From an uncultured Collinsella sp. (GTDB lineage Bacteria; Actinomycetota; Coriobacteriia; Coriobacteriales; Coriobacteriaceae), in the NCBI GenBank assembly GCA_900551015.1, contig URUI01000050.1, positions 1 to 15,257 on the forward strand: a DNA stretch of 15,257 bases. The letters run 5' to 3'. Below, in pieces: positions 7,216 to 14,443 of the stretch (position 1 is the first letter of the stretch; every line of letters starts with the position of its first letter). The position numbers and the translations under genes were made by a program. The notes under the pieces are model-generated. The model was not told the origin of the DNA. It made no database searches and saw only the letters and a program-made list of their open reading frames with translations.

Positions 7216-8736
7216 CTATGCAAGCGGCCCCATCGTAGGTTGTTGCGTCGTGCGGCACGGTGTTGTTGCCCGTTCCCTCGTGCTCCCGCTAACGGGGATT
7301 TCGGCACGAACCGTGAACGTCGGCTCCCAGCCCACGCTCAGCGTACCGCCCAACGATGCTATCTCTCTTCTCATTCCCGTGATGCCGCCCCGTTCAATAA
7401 GCGGTTGTGGTGACGACTCGCCATCGTCGGTGATGGCGAGGTGGGCTGTGCCGCCGGTACACTCCAGCTCAACAAAAACCTGTTTGGCATGGGCATGCCG
7501 ACATGAGTTTGTGCAGGCCTCTCGGATTATGTGCGTGAAGGCTACGCCGGCACTGCCCTCCGGAAGCTCACCGTTCATCTTGATCGCGACGCCCACCAGC
7601 GCAAAAGCCGATACAACGGCTTCGAGCTCGGTGGAAGCGTCGGCTTCCGTGCCACGGCGCAAATCGACCATGACGGATGAGAGGAGCCGCTCGAGTTCGG
7701 CAACCGATGTGGGGTCGGTCATGCCCATCTCGAGATAGCGATGGAGAATCGAGAGCCGCTGCCCAATGACGTCGTGCACACGCGAGCGCATACTCAGGTA
7801 GGCGGAGGCTTGTGCCACGCGCTCGATGTCGGCAAGGCGCATCCGTAGCTCGGTGGCGGCCTCCTCAAGTTCGCGGTTGGTCTTGGCGAGGGCCGCATTT
7901 GCACGCGCTGCCTCGGTGACGTCGAGGCATACGATTCTTCTCAGGGGACGGTGGCCGCCGGTTGTATCTCGGACGAATAAACACGTTGTGCTATCGGGAA
8001 GATTCACCAAAAGGCGGTCTTTATCCTCCATTAGCGTCTCGGGCACGCCTAGGAAGTCTGCTTCAACGGCCAAGTCGCGGCCGATTTCGGAAAGGCTTGC
8101 CCATAGCTGGGTCTGATCTCCGAGGTCGCAGGGCAACTCCAATGCAGAGAGGCATTCCCTCATCCGCACGTTCATAAAGGTGGATCCGCCGGTGGGGCCG
8201 ATGACCAGTACGCCCGCGGGCATTCCCATTAACGTTTCGGCCGTGCTGAGTTCCGAGAGGCCCTCTGAGCGTCTGACGAGATCGCGAGCGATTCCAGAAA
8301 GTCCACGGAACAGGAACCAGGTTAGGTCGAGCAAGGCAATTAGGTTCCATAACGTGCTGAGCGCGGTGATGGCCGCTGGTGTGCACAGGGCCATGAGCAG
8401 GGCGTCGAACATAAAGTCGATGCGTCTTGCACGTAATGCGAGGGCAAACGTCCATGTTGCAAAGAGCGCGTTGATCCATAGCACGCCAAAGGCGGGAAAG
8501 GATGCCAGTGCCCGGGCCAGGACCGGCGCACCGATGAGCCCTGCACCGACGGTGAGGATTAACGCAAGGGCCAGGTGACCCAGAATCGCAGCCTCGAGGA
8601 TGCACATGAGCCGCCTTGATTTCGGAGCCGTCTGAAACGCAACCAGGAACAGGTGGACCACCTGAAGGCTTGCGCACACGAACTCGCCGGCAACCACGAG
8701 CATCAGGCAGGGCTCGTTGAGCAAGAGCGGGTTCAT
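7216..8736 (-). CDS. Membrane sensor histidine kinase (HisKA_3/NarX-like)
   Basis: This protein has about 506 residues. The N-terminus (about 8-145) has four or five hydrophobic helices. A PAS-like region follows (about 165-275: GMPAGVLVIGPTGGSTFMN, then RRIVCLDVTE), then a coiled-coil helix (about 275-310). The phosphorylation helix is SRVHDVIGQRL with His321, the HDxxxQ pattern of LuxR-partner kinases. The ATP-binding domain has an N box (IIREACTNSCRHA, Asn410), a G1-like ITDDG and a G2-like GGITGMRREIASLGG. All expected catalytic motifs are present, so it should autophosphorylate and pass phosphate to the regulator 14 bases downstream. The ATG at 8736 overlaps the preceding gene's TGA as ATGA, implying translational coupling. 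A GTG two codons earlier is possible. Confidence 0.92.
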   Translation of the reverse strand: MNPLLLNEPCLMLVVAGEFVCASLQVVHLFLVAFQTAPKSRRLMCILEAAILGHLALALILTVGAGLIGAPVLARALASFPAFGVLWINALFATWTFALALRARRIDFMFDALLMALCTPAAITALSTLWNLIALLDLTWFLFRGLSGIARDLVRRSEGLSELSTAETLMGMPAGVLVIGPTGGSTFMNVRMRECLSALELPCDLGDQTQLWASLSEIGRDLAVEADFLGVPETLMEDKDRLLVNLPDSTTCLFVRDTTGGHRPLRRIVCLDVTEAARANAALAKTNRELEEAATELRMRLADIERVAQASAYLSMRSRVHDVIGQRLSILHRYLEMGMTDPTSVAELERLLSSVMVDLRRGTEADASTELEAVVSAFALVGVAIKMNGELPEGSAGVAFTHIIREACTNSCRHAHAKQVFVELECTGGTAHLAITDDGESSPQPLIERGGITGMRREIASLGGTLSVGWEPTFTVRAEIPVSGSTRERATTPCRTTQQPTMGPLA

Positions 8737-10490
8737 ACGCACTCACCGCCCTTTACGCGGGCGAGCAACACTAGCTGTCCGGTATTGCCGGTCAGCGCGT
8801 AGATGACGTCGCATTTGTCTAGGCGTTCCCGCAAGGCCTGCGTGCGGGGTAGTGAGCTAAGGTCTTCTTCGTCGTCGGATTGTAGATGGGCCCGTAGCTC
8901 AATCAAGCCGTCATCGCGTTCGCCAAGATGATAGATGAGTGCTGGAGACGAGCATTCAAATGCCATAAAGGCCATATCATAGATGCAGTCGTAGAGCGTG
9001 CTCGCCTGCTGGGCCGCAACGGGATGGTCGAGATTGACGAGAGCTGCGCAATCGATACCGACGGCGCGCAGATCACAGGCCAACTCGTTAGCGATAAGGC
9101 GGATACGGTCGCGGTCAAGCTCCGGGTCGGCCGCTTCTGCAAGGACGAGCGAGCCCTTGCGCTTGCAATAGGCAACGAGCATGCGCGCACGTTCCAGCTG
9201 TCGCTGGCGAGCGTGTGGCTCGGTCGGCAGGTTGTTCAACAACGCTGTGACCTCGGCCATGGACGCGGATAGTGCGGCGTCGACATCGTCCACAAGGCGC
9301 GACTTCACCTCGAGTTCCGTCAGTAGTTCGACAAGCTCACGGTCGTGTTCGAGGGCCTCAAGGTCGCGTTTGAGTTCGGTGCCTTGTTTGCCTAGGGTTC
9401 GGTTGAGTTCGTTGAGTCCGCTCATGTCCTGGGTGAGGAGCGCCGTTCCGCCAGAAAGCGGCCAGACGATGAATAGACTGTCGGGGAGGTCTGGCAGTCT
9501 GAACGATCCTGGTGTGCCGTGATTCGCGCGGTTGACGGCGTTTGCATTCAGCGGGCCGGCCACTTTGGTCTGGTGATACAGGGAGCCGTTGCGTGACAAG
9601 ATCTTGAGATCGAAAGGAAGATCGTCGAATACCTTTTTGAACGACCTCGTGGAGGGGATGAGTCCTAGGTCGAGGCAGAGTTCGAGTGTCACCATGACGA
9701 TGATTCCGTACACGAGGGAGAAGTTGAACGAAACCGCCCATTTCGCACGGAGGGCGTAAGCGGCGCAAAAGAGGAGTCCTGCCGTTGCGACCGTGGCTGC
9801 TGGCACCACGAGACCGCGCATTGCGCTTCTGCTCGAGCGCCACAAAACGCAGAAAAAGGCGAGGTAATACAGGGTATTGTAGACAAAGAAGGCCCAGTAG
9901 GCAGGGCCGTAGGAGTACATGCCCACAAGGCCCGGGTTGGGTACGTCAAAGGTAAAGAAGAGCCGGTGGACGTCGTTGGTGAGCGCGAGCACGGCAAGCA
10001 CGATGCCGAGCGCTATGCAAGCGGTTTTAAGCCGTACAGCCGTTTTGCCAAGCTCAATGCCGGCTGACTTCAGCGCGCAAGAAAGGCAGAGCGGTGGCAG
10101 ACAGGCCATGGGGATGTAGTAGCCGTACCAGAGGTAGCGCGCAAGCTTGAGGTCGGTCGTGTTCCATTTGATGGTCACGGCCGTGAGCCACAAGGTGAGT
10201 ATCACGGCTATGGCGGCAAGGCGACGTGAGATTCGCGGGTCGAGGCAACGCAGGTAAGCCATGACGCCCCAGAACGAGAACACGATGCCGAAGATGCAGT
10301 TGAGAGCGGTGCGATCGATGAAAGAGAAGGCACTGGCGTTATCGGAGGACGGCACGGGGGCCGAGGGAGGCCAGGCGCAGGCGAGGGCGATCACCAACGC
10401 AAGGTAGAGGAGGGTGACACTCGCGCATATGGTGGTCAGGAGGCCGCGGCGTGAGCGTGTGAAGATGGACAAAACGGTGCCGTTGGGCAT
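8733..10490 (-). CDS. Multi-TM sensor with degenerate histidine-kinase-like C-terminus (putative pseudokinase)
   Basis: This protein has 585 residues. Eight hydrophobic segments (about 17-40, 59-82, 90-109, 118-140, 153-171, 192-217, 225-246, 252-277) and the stretch LTNDVHRLFFTF match the 7TM sensor region found at the N-terminus of some histidine kinases. A sensory linker (about 290-360) and a long coiled coil (about 360-400) follow. The helix SRLVDDVDAALS then aligns by eye with SRVHDVIGQRLS of the neighbouring kinase, but with Val400 where the phospho-histidine should be. Further on, YDCIYDMAFMAFECSSPA lies where an N box is expected and lacks its asparagine; no glycine-rich ATP boxes are visible. 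I infer a sensor that cannot phosphorylate itself and works through the coupled downstream kinase. GGGGAG lies 8 bases before the ATG at 10490. It is first in the operon. Confidence 0.8.
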   Translation of the reverse strand: MPNGTVLSIFTRSRRGLLTTICASVTLLYLALVIALACAWPPSAPVPSSDNASAFSFIDRTALNCIFGIVFSFWGVMAYLRCLDPRISRRLAAIAVILTLWLTAVTIKWNTTDLKLARYLWYGYYIPMACLPPLCLSCALKSAGIELGKTAVRLKTACIALGIVLAVLALTNDVHRLFFTFDVPNPGLVGMYSYGPAYWAFFVYNTLYYLAFFCVLWRSSRSAMRGLVVPAATVATAGLLFCAAYALRAKWAVSFNFSLVYGIIVMVTLELCLDLGLIPSTRSFKKVFDDLPFDLKILSRNGSLYHQTKVAGPLNANAVNRANHGTPGSFRLPDLPDSLFIVWPLSGGTALLTQDMSGLNELNRTLGKQGTELKRDLEALEHDRELVELLTELEVKSRLVDDVDAALSASMAEVTALLNNLPTEPHARQRQLERARMLVAYCKRKGSLVLAEAADPELDRDRIRLIANELACDLRAVGIDCAALVNLDHPVAAQQASTLYDCIYDMAFMAFECSSPALIYHLGERDDGLIELRAHLQSDDEEDLSSLPRTQALRERLDKCDVIYALTGNTGQLVLLARVKGGECV

Positions 10491-10625
10491 ATGAACATCT
10501 CCCCGTTACAGAAAAGTTGATAGCGCGCCGAAAGTGAGTGCTGGCACTTGGCATCTACCTAATATCCTGCCCATGCACATGCGAAATAGGCCCGCATGGC
10601 ATCTTGACTTACGGCTAAGCGCGAC

Positions 10626-10662
10626 GATGGCATCCATGACAGCATGCGTCATGGATGCCATC
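10626..10662. repeat. Perfect 15-bp inverted repeat
   Basis: GATGGCATCCATGAC (10626-10640) and GTCATGGATGCCATC (10648-10662) are exact complements around a 7-base loop, AGCATGC. There is no T tract on either side, so an ordinary intrinsic terminator is unlikely. If guaA lies beyond the element, this could be its old 3' stem. A regulator site for the kinase operon is another possibility. Confidence 0.85.
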
Positions 10663-10697
10663 TATCGTATCATGCACGTATATCGCACGTATTCCTG

Positions 10698-10712
10698 TTA
10701 CTCCCACTCGGT
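10698..10712 (-). other. Possible attachment core: guaA 3'-end-like sequence
   Basis: On the minus strand, 10712-10698 reads ACC GAG TGG GAG TAA, that is T-E-W-E-stop. GMP synthase (GuaA) typically ends in IEWE or a close variant, and the 3' end of guaA is a known integration site for genomic islands. The site lies just outside the integrase terminator at the expected element edge. The direction predicts that the body of guaA lies at the far end of the element, right of this window, on the minus strand. The match is short, so this is an inference. Confidence 0.4.
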
Positions 10713-10759
10713 AGTGGATAGGAATTTGGATTGATTGGTTGACCTGCGGGTTTATGGTA

Positions 10760-10852
10760 TGGACCAATGGACGATGGAAGGACGATGGAAGAAAAAATCG
10801 GGCATGGTGTTTGGTCCAACCATGCCCGATTTTTGGTCTGGGGTTTGGTCCA
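10760..10852. repeat. Short repeats between the putative att core and the integrase
   Basis: TTGGTCCA occurs at 10811-10818 and 10845-10852, extended to the 10-mer GTTTGGTCCA at 10809-10818 and 10843-10852, and inverted as TGGACCAA at 10760-10767. A tandem 11-mer GGACGATGGAA occupies 10769-10779 and 10780-10790. Spaced short repeats beside an integrase gene resemble integrase arm-type binding sites, but this is inferred from position. Confidence 0.4.
10793..10834. terminator. Bidirectional intrinsic terminator after the integrase
   Basis: AAAAATCGGGCATGG (10793-10807) pairs perfectly over 15 bases with CCATGCCCGATTTTT (10820-10834), loop 10808-10819. The A and T runs supply U tracts in both directions. 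It lies 20 bases beyond the integrase stop and closes transcription of the element at its left edge. Confidence 0.92.
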
Positions 10853-10853
10853 G

Positions 10854-12044
10854 CTAGAAAAGCTTCGACACTGCGTCCACGGCGGCGCGTTTGGCGTCCA
10901 TGTTGACGTGCGTGTAGATGTCCATGGTGATCTGAGAGCTGTAGTGGCTGGCGAGCTCCTGCATGACCTTGGGATGCACGCCGCCCATTGCGAGCATCGT
11001 TAGATACGTGTGACGAAGCTCGTGAAGCGTGTAGCCCTCGAGCCCGAACTCCTTGCGGTCGACGCTCCACCAGCGGCTCATGGTTCCCGACTGCACGCGC
11101 TCGCCGTAGTGCCCAGCGATGACGGGGCCGTCCTCGGTCTGCTCCAGGTAGCCCTCCTCCGGCTTGCGGAAGCTGTTGGTCTTGGCGAACTGGGCCGCCT
11201 GAGCCTCCTTCATCTTGAGCAGCGCGTCCTTGGTCACCGGGGACAGGGGCAAAAGGCGCATGCCGGCCTTGATCTTGGTTCCCTTGAGGTTGCCCAAGTT
11301 GTCGTAGCTGTGGCTGATGTCGACGATGTTGCGCTCGAAGTCGATGTCGTTCCACGACAGGCCACAGATCTCGCCGCGGCGAAGCCCCAGCGTGACGGCG
11401 AGCAGGTAGGCGCACTCGTGCGGGTCGGTCGGGTCGAGCTCGGCGACGAGCTCGCGCACCTTATCCGGGTGGATGGCCTTCTTGGGCTTGGTGTCCATCT
11501 TGGGCGGGTCTGCCTTGTCGCATGGGTTCGAAACGAGGATGCCCTCCTTGATGGCATGCTGGAACACGAGCGTTATGTTGTCGTGAATCTGGTTAACGTA
11601 GCTGCCGCCAGACTTGCGCCCCGAGAGCGTGTCGCCCTGCATCATGGCAACGTACACGTCGTTGAGCATCCTGGGCGTGACCTCCTCGAGCTTCACGTGC
11701 CCGATGTGATGGCAAACGGCCTTGAACTGCCATTCCTGCTTGCCGATCGTGGTCTCGGCGACCTCCTTCTTGGCCCGGCGCATCTCGAGGTAGCGGTCGC
11801 AGTACTCGGCCAGGGTGTAGGACGTGCGCCGCTGCACGGTGCCGCCCTCCACCTCTTTGATGAACGCACGGAGCTGGCGCTGGGCCTCGGTGTAGGTGCC
11901 CTTGACGATGCGGGTCTTCTGCTCGTACTTGCCCGTGCGAGGGTTCTTGCCAGTGCAGACGCGGAGCTGCTAGCGGCGGCACTTGCCCTTGGGCTTGTCC
12001 TTCTCCATCTGGATGATGGAGCCTTCTCCTTTGATCTTCGGCAT
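10854..12044 (-). pseudogene. int: Tyrosine recombinase (phage integrase), amber codon at position 25
   Basis: The reading frame from ATG 12044 to TAG 10856-10854 would give 396 residues. It begins MPKIKGEGSIIQMEKDKPKGKCRR, then meets TAG at 11972-11970, where related integrases have Trp before QLRV, so TGG to TAG is the likely change. Past the stop the frame is open and well conserved: an arm-binding region (TGKNPRTGKYEQKT), a core-binding SAM-like domain, and the catalytic set Arg222 (GLRRGEICGL), His341 and Arg344 (HELRH), His367 (ASHYS) and nucleophile Tyr377 (DIYTHV). Translation could restart at GTG 11852 to give a 332-residue protein lacking the N-terminal arm domain. No ATG lies between the stop and that GTG. 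Leaky read-through is also possible. It sits at the left edge of the element next to a putative attachment core. Confidence 0.88.
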
Positions 12045-12053
12045 GGCTTCCCC

Positions 12054-12233
12054 TTACGCCTGTTCCTTGAGCGGCTCGATGATGGCGAGCGCAGCATCGA
12101 GGCTGCCGACGAGCGCCCAGTAGCGGTCGTCGCCCTTGTCCTCGGCGAAGTCGGCGAGCAGCTGCATCGCACCTCTTATCTGGGAGCATGCGAGGGCGAC
12201 GCCGCGCAGGTCGTTTCCGTCGGGCGGGAGGTT
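12054..12233 (-). pseudogene. 5'-truncated small phage gene upstream of the integrase
   Basis: A minus-strand frame ends at TAA 12056-12054, only 9 bases before the integrase ATG, as expected for an operon partner. Its C-terminal residues are NLPPDGNDLRGVALACSQ followed by IRGAMQLLADFAEDKGDD and RYWALVGSLDAALAIIEPL, a helical, protein-like composition. No proper start is found: the only in-frame ATG (12167) would give 37 residues. The frame runs without a break into the opposite strand of the surface-protein fragment at about 12234, so I think its 5' end was lost in a deletion. I do not recognise the family. Confidence 0.4.
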
Positions 12234-12731
12234 CTGGCCCAGGGGCTGGTATGCGCGAACGCCAAGTACAACGGCATCCAGTGCAACCCGTGGGCGGACT
12301 TCAACAAGCAGGTGCTCTCGGTGAGGATCGCAGCGGACATGAGCGCACTGCCGGCGGTGAACACGAACTACTGGTTCTACGCGTGCTCGGCGCTGACGTC
12401 GGTTGCGGGCATGGGCAACCTGCGCGGCGTGTCGCTGATGCAGTTCACGTTCAACGCGTGCTCGGCGCTGACGGAGCTGGACATGCGCGGGCTCGACCCG
12501 TCCGGGCTGACGAACGTGAGCTACCTGTTCGGCGGGTGCTCGGCGCTGAAGACGATCCTGATGGACGCGGACTGGGCGCTGCCGAAGAGCGGGCTTTCGG
12601 GCATGGCTACGTTCTACAACTGCAAGGCCATCGTGGGCGGCAACGGGACGACGTACAGCTCGTCGAACTACGGGTACGCGATGATGCGGGTTGATACGGC
12701 GGGGGCGGCCGGGTATTTGACGGCGGGGTGA
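12234..12731 (+). pseudogene. 3' fragment of a BspA-like (DUF285) leucine-rich-repeat protein
   Basis: The last 165 codons of a larger gene are open here but no start codon or ribosome binding site precedes them. The residues AQGLVCANAKYNGIQC begin the recognisable part, followed by repeats centred on FYACSALTSV, FNACSALTEL and FGGCSALKTI, with an aromatic/cysteine spacing typical of BspA-type DUF285 repeats. It ends AAGYLTAG. Such repeats occur in secreted surface proteins and in tail-tip or fibre proteins of gut prophages. The position just ahead of the lysis genes favours a phage tail role, which is an inference. DNA repeats GTGCTCGGCGCTGA recur at 12383, 12458 and 12536 (75- and 78-base periods). 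The upstream open frame to 11010 is antisense to the integrase and is not counted as coding. Confidence 0.7.
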
Positions 12732-12735
12732 TGGG

Positions 12736-12769
12736 AAGGCCCGCGCTCCGGGTGTGGGGCGCGGGCCTT
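12736..12769. terminator. GC-rich hairpin between convergent genes
   Basis: AAGGCCCGCGC (12736-12746) and GCGCGGGCCTT (12759-12769) form a perfect 11-bp stem with a 12-base loop. It lies just after the surface-protein stop and 26 bases before the EcsC stop. The T tract is poor on the plus strand, while the short AA/TT ends help on either side. It probably works as a two-way terminator. Confidence 0.6.
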
Positions 12770-12794
12770 GGTGACGCTTGGCTTTTGCGGTCAG

Positions 12795-14000
12795 CTATTC
12801 TGAAATCGCTACGTACTCCAGCGTTTGCTCCGTGAGTCTTTGCACGCGCTGCTCCTTCTCGACGATAAATCGCTTGTGGTAGAAGAGGTCGGCGAAATCG
12901 AGGATGGTGTTCATCTGCGCCGTGTCGAACAGGGCGCCGAAGCCCGCGCCCACCACGGGAACGAGCCTGCCGACGTTCTTGAGCGTCAGCTTCTGGCCGA
13001 TCTGCGTGAGGGTCTTCTTGAAGACGCCGGCCTCGATGGCCTTCTTGCCGCCTTGCTCCAACGCCTTCTGGGCTGCCTTGTTGGCCAGCGCGCGCATCTG
13101 GGCGATGGCGAGCGCGGCTCCGCCCTTCTCGATCATCGCCGCCCAGCCTTTCTTGGCCGCCTGCTTCACGGCCGCGCTCTCGGCGTACACGAGGACCTTG
13201 CCAATGTAGTCGGTGGCGGGGTTGCCCTTCGTGCTCGGCGACATGGTCCTCTGGAACACCTCGCTCGCGATGACGAGCTCCGCCGGGTCCTCCTTGACGT
13301 CGTAGCCGTAGAACATGGCGACCGACTGGACCGCGCGGAAGTAGATGAGCATGCTGAGCGCGAGATTCGCGGGCAGGCCCCAGAACCCGGCCGCGCCTGT
13401 GCCGCCGCCCTCGACGAACGCTATGCCCATGTGCTGTGGGCGCTCCTTGGCCGTGACGGCCGCGATGTCGTATGCGCGAAGCAGGCAGATCTCCGAGATG
13501 TCGGAGATCTTCTGCTCCTGCTTGCCAGCGTTGATGCACTGGATGACGTGCTCCTTGCTCACGCTGGCCTTGGCCGCCTGCTTCTCGAGCTCGCCGAAGC
13601 CCTCCGCCGCCTTCTTGACGGCGGCCGCCATGAGCTCCTGCTCTGTGAGGCCGTTGAAGGTGTCTTTGGCCGCCTTGCCGACCTTCCCGGCGATCTCCTT
13701 GATCGGAGCCGGGGCGAGCTCGCCAGCCTTCTTGCCGGCCTTGGCCAGCACGCCGGGAGAGGTCATCTTCTCGTAGCGCTTCGCGATGGAGTCGATCTCC
13801 TCGCACTCGCGGTCGTCGATTATCGGCTCCGGCAGGATGTACTCGCCATCGTCGGTGGCTACGTTGCCTTTGAAGGTGTCCCCGTATTCGCCGCCGAATG
13901 CCTGATGAACTCTCTTGGCGCCGTTTGCGGCCCTCTGGGCCACGTTCTTGGCCATGCCTGCGAAGTCGGGCGCCTTCTTCTTGTTGGTGATCTCTTCCAC
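12795..14000 (-). CDS. EcsC-family protein, likely prophage cargo gene
   Basis: This protein has 401 residues. The central and C-terminal part fits the EcsC family (PF12787): GGGTGAAGFWGLPANLALSM, then LIYFRAVQSVAMFYGYD, then AELVIASEVFQRTM and later VPVVGAGFGALFDTAQMNTIL. The glycine/alanine-rich stretches look membrane-interacting, but no classical signal peptide is present. The N-terminus (1-90) is charged and family-free. The family has no firmly known biochemical role. The start is GTG at 14000, supported by GAAGGGAG 7 bases upstream. It is on the strand opposite to the lysis genes, with a hairpin at its 3' end and a divergent intergenic region at its 5' end, the layout of a lysogenic-conversion (moron) gene expressed from the prophage. 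What it protects against or changes in the host is not known. Confidence 0.85.
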   Translation of the reverse strand: MEEITNKKKAPDFAGMAKNVAQRAANGAKRVHQAFGGEYGDTFKGNVATDDGEYILPEPIIDDRECEEIDSIAKRYEKMTSPGVLAKAGKKAGELAPAPIKEIAGKVGKAAKDTFNGLTEQELMAAAVKKAAEGFGELEKQAAKASVSKEHVIQCINAGKQEQKISDISEICLLRAYDIAAVTAKERPQHMGIAFVEGGGTGAAGFWGLPANLALSMLIYFRAVQSVAMFYGYDVKEDPAELVIASEVFQRTMSPSTKGNPATDYIGKVLVYAESAAVKQAAKKGWAAMIEKGGAALAIAQMRALANKAAQKALEQGGKKAIEAGVFKKTLTQIGQKLTLKNVGRLVPVVGAGFGALFDTAQMNTILDFADLFYHKRFIVEKEQRVQRLTEQTLEYVAISE

Positions 14001-14221
14001 GGGGGGTCTCCCTTCTTAACGATTTCGCCTGTCTTTATAAGGCATGCAAATTTCGCGAGATGCCACACGGGCTATGAGCATCGGCGAAACGGGGCTTGTT
14101 TACGCGGTTTCAGATTTTACATCTAGCGAACTGTCCGCCTGTCAGCTCCCAGCTGATTTGTGACTGCCTTGGAAGATAGAGCCGGTAAATGGGGCCGGTC
14201 TTGCTTGGGGGGGGGTCGTGC
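14001..14221. promoter_or_regulatory. Divergent intergenic region between EcsC gene and lysis cassette
   Basis: About 220 bases separate the two divergent units. On the minus strand, TTATAAAG (around 14034-14041) is a possible -10 for the EcsC gene without a clear -35. On the plus strand, TTGTTT (14097-14102) followed by 16-17 bases and TACATC/ACATCT is a weak candidate for the lysis genes. GGCAT (14041-14045) and ATGCC (14060-14064) form a small dyad. Boxes are weak and listed only as candidates. Confidence 0.3.
14207..14215 (+). repeat. G9 homopolymer in the lysis-gene ribosome binding region
   Basis: Nine consecutive G lie 6 bases before the ATG at 14222. The tract can pair with the 16S anti-Shine-Dalgarno and, if it slips, would change the spacing or the frame of the alternative start at 14189. 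Confidence 0.8.
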
Positions 14222-14443
14222 ATGGAGTCGATCTTGGTGGCGCTCATCGGGGGCGCGGTGACGCTGGCGGGCGTGGTGGCGTCCAACTCGCGCAGCCGCG
14301 CGGTGCTTGAGCAGAAGGTCGACGAGCTTAGCCGCCGGGTGGAGAAGCACAACTGCCTGGTGGAGCGCACCTACCGCCTGGAGCGGGACGTAGCCCTGGT
14401 GAGGCGCGACGTGGAGTCGCTGGAAGAAAGGGCTGGGAAATGA
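14222..14443 (+). CDS. XhlA-like phage lysis accessory protein
   Basis: This protein has 73 residues. An N-terminal hydrophobic helix (MESILVALIGGAVTLAGVV, about 1-20) is followed by a charged helix predicted to form a coiled coil (AVLEQKVDELSRRVEKHN, then RLERDVALVRRDVESLEER). One TM helix, an HN motif and coiled coil match small hemolysin XhlA-like proteins encoded next to holins. The ATG at 14222 is preferred: a run of nine G (14207-14215) ends 6 bases upstream and can act as its ribosome binding site. An in-frame ATG at 14189 would add 11 residues translated through the G tract. Its TGA overlaps the holin ATG (ATGA), so the two are translationally coupled. Confidence 0.7.
   Translation: MESILVALIGGAVTLAGVVASNSRSRAVLEQKVDELSRRVEKHNCLVERTYRLERDVALVRRDVESLEERAGK

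Larger units (their letters stand above)
10491..10853. other. Boundary between the signalling operon and the prophage remnant
   Basis: These 363 bases hold no gene. From left to right: the kinase operon leader (ribosome binding site at about 10499-10504 on the minus strand), a perfect inverted repeat (10626-10662), a guaA-end-like sequence (10698-10712), TTGGTCCA copies and a tandem 11-mer (10760-10852), and a strong terminator (10793-10834) just past the integrase stop. No clear sigma-70 promoter for the kinase operon stands out. Confidence 0.6.

Noticed and set aside
6818..7738. 306-codon plus-strand frame across the regulator/kinase junction
   Set aside because: It crosses two well supported minus-strand genes and has no domain features.
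10601..10720. A hidden tRNA gene as the attachment site
   Set aside because: No cloverleaf could be drawn: no T-loop TTC-A-A pattern or anticodon stem in the right spacing. The guaA-like sequence is the better candidate.
11010..12233. Long plus-strand open frame joined to the surface-protein fragment
   Set aside because: It is exactly antisense to the integrase, whose catalytic residues are conserved. Its leucine/valine/alanine-rich residues are typical of a high-GC shadow frame; only the part after about 12234 looks like a protein.
12825..14126. 433-codon plus-strand frame opposite the EcsC gene
   Set aside because: The minus-strand frame has EcsC family features and a ribosome binding site. 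The plus frame has low-complexity composition and no such start signal.
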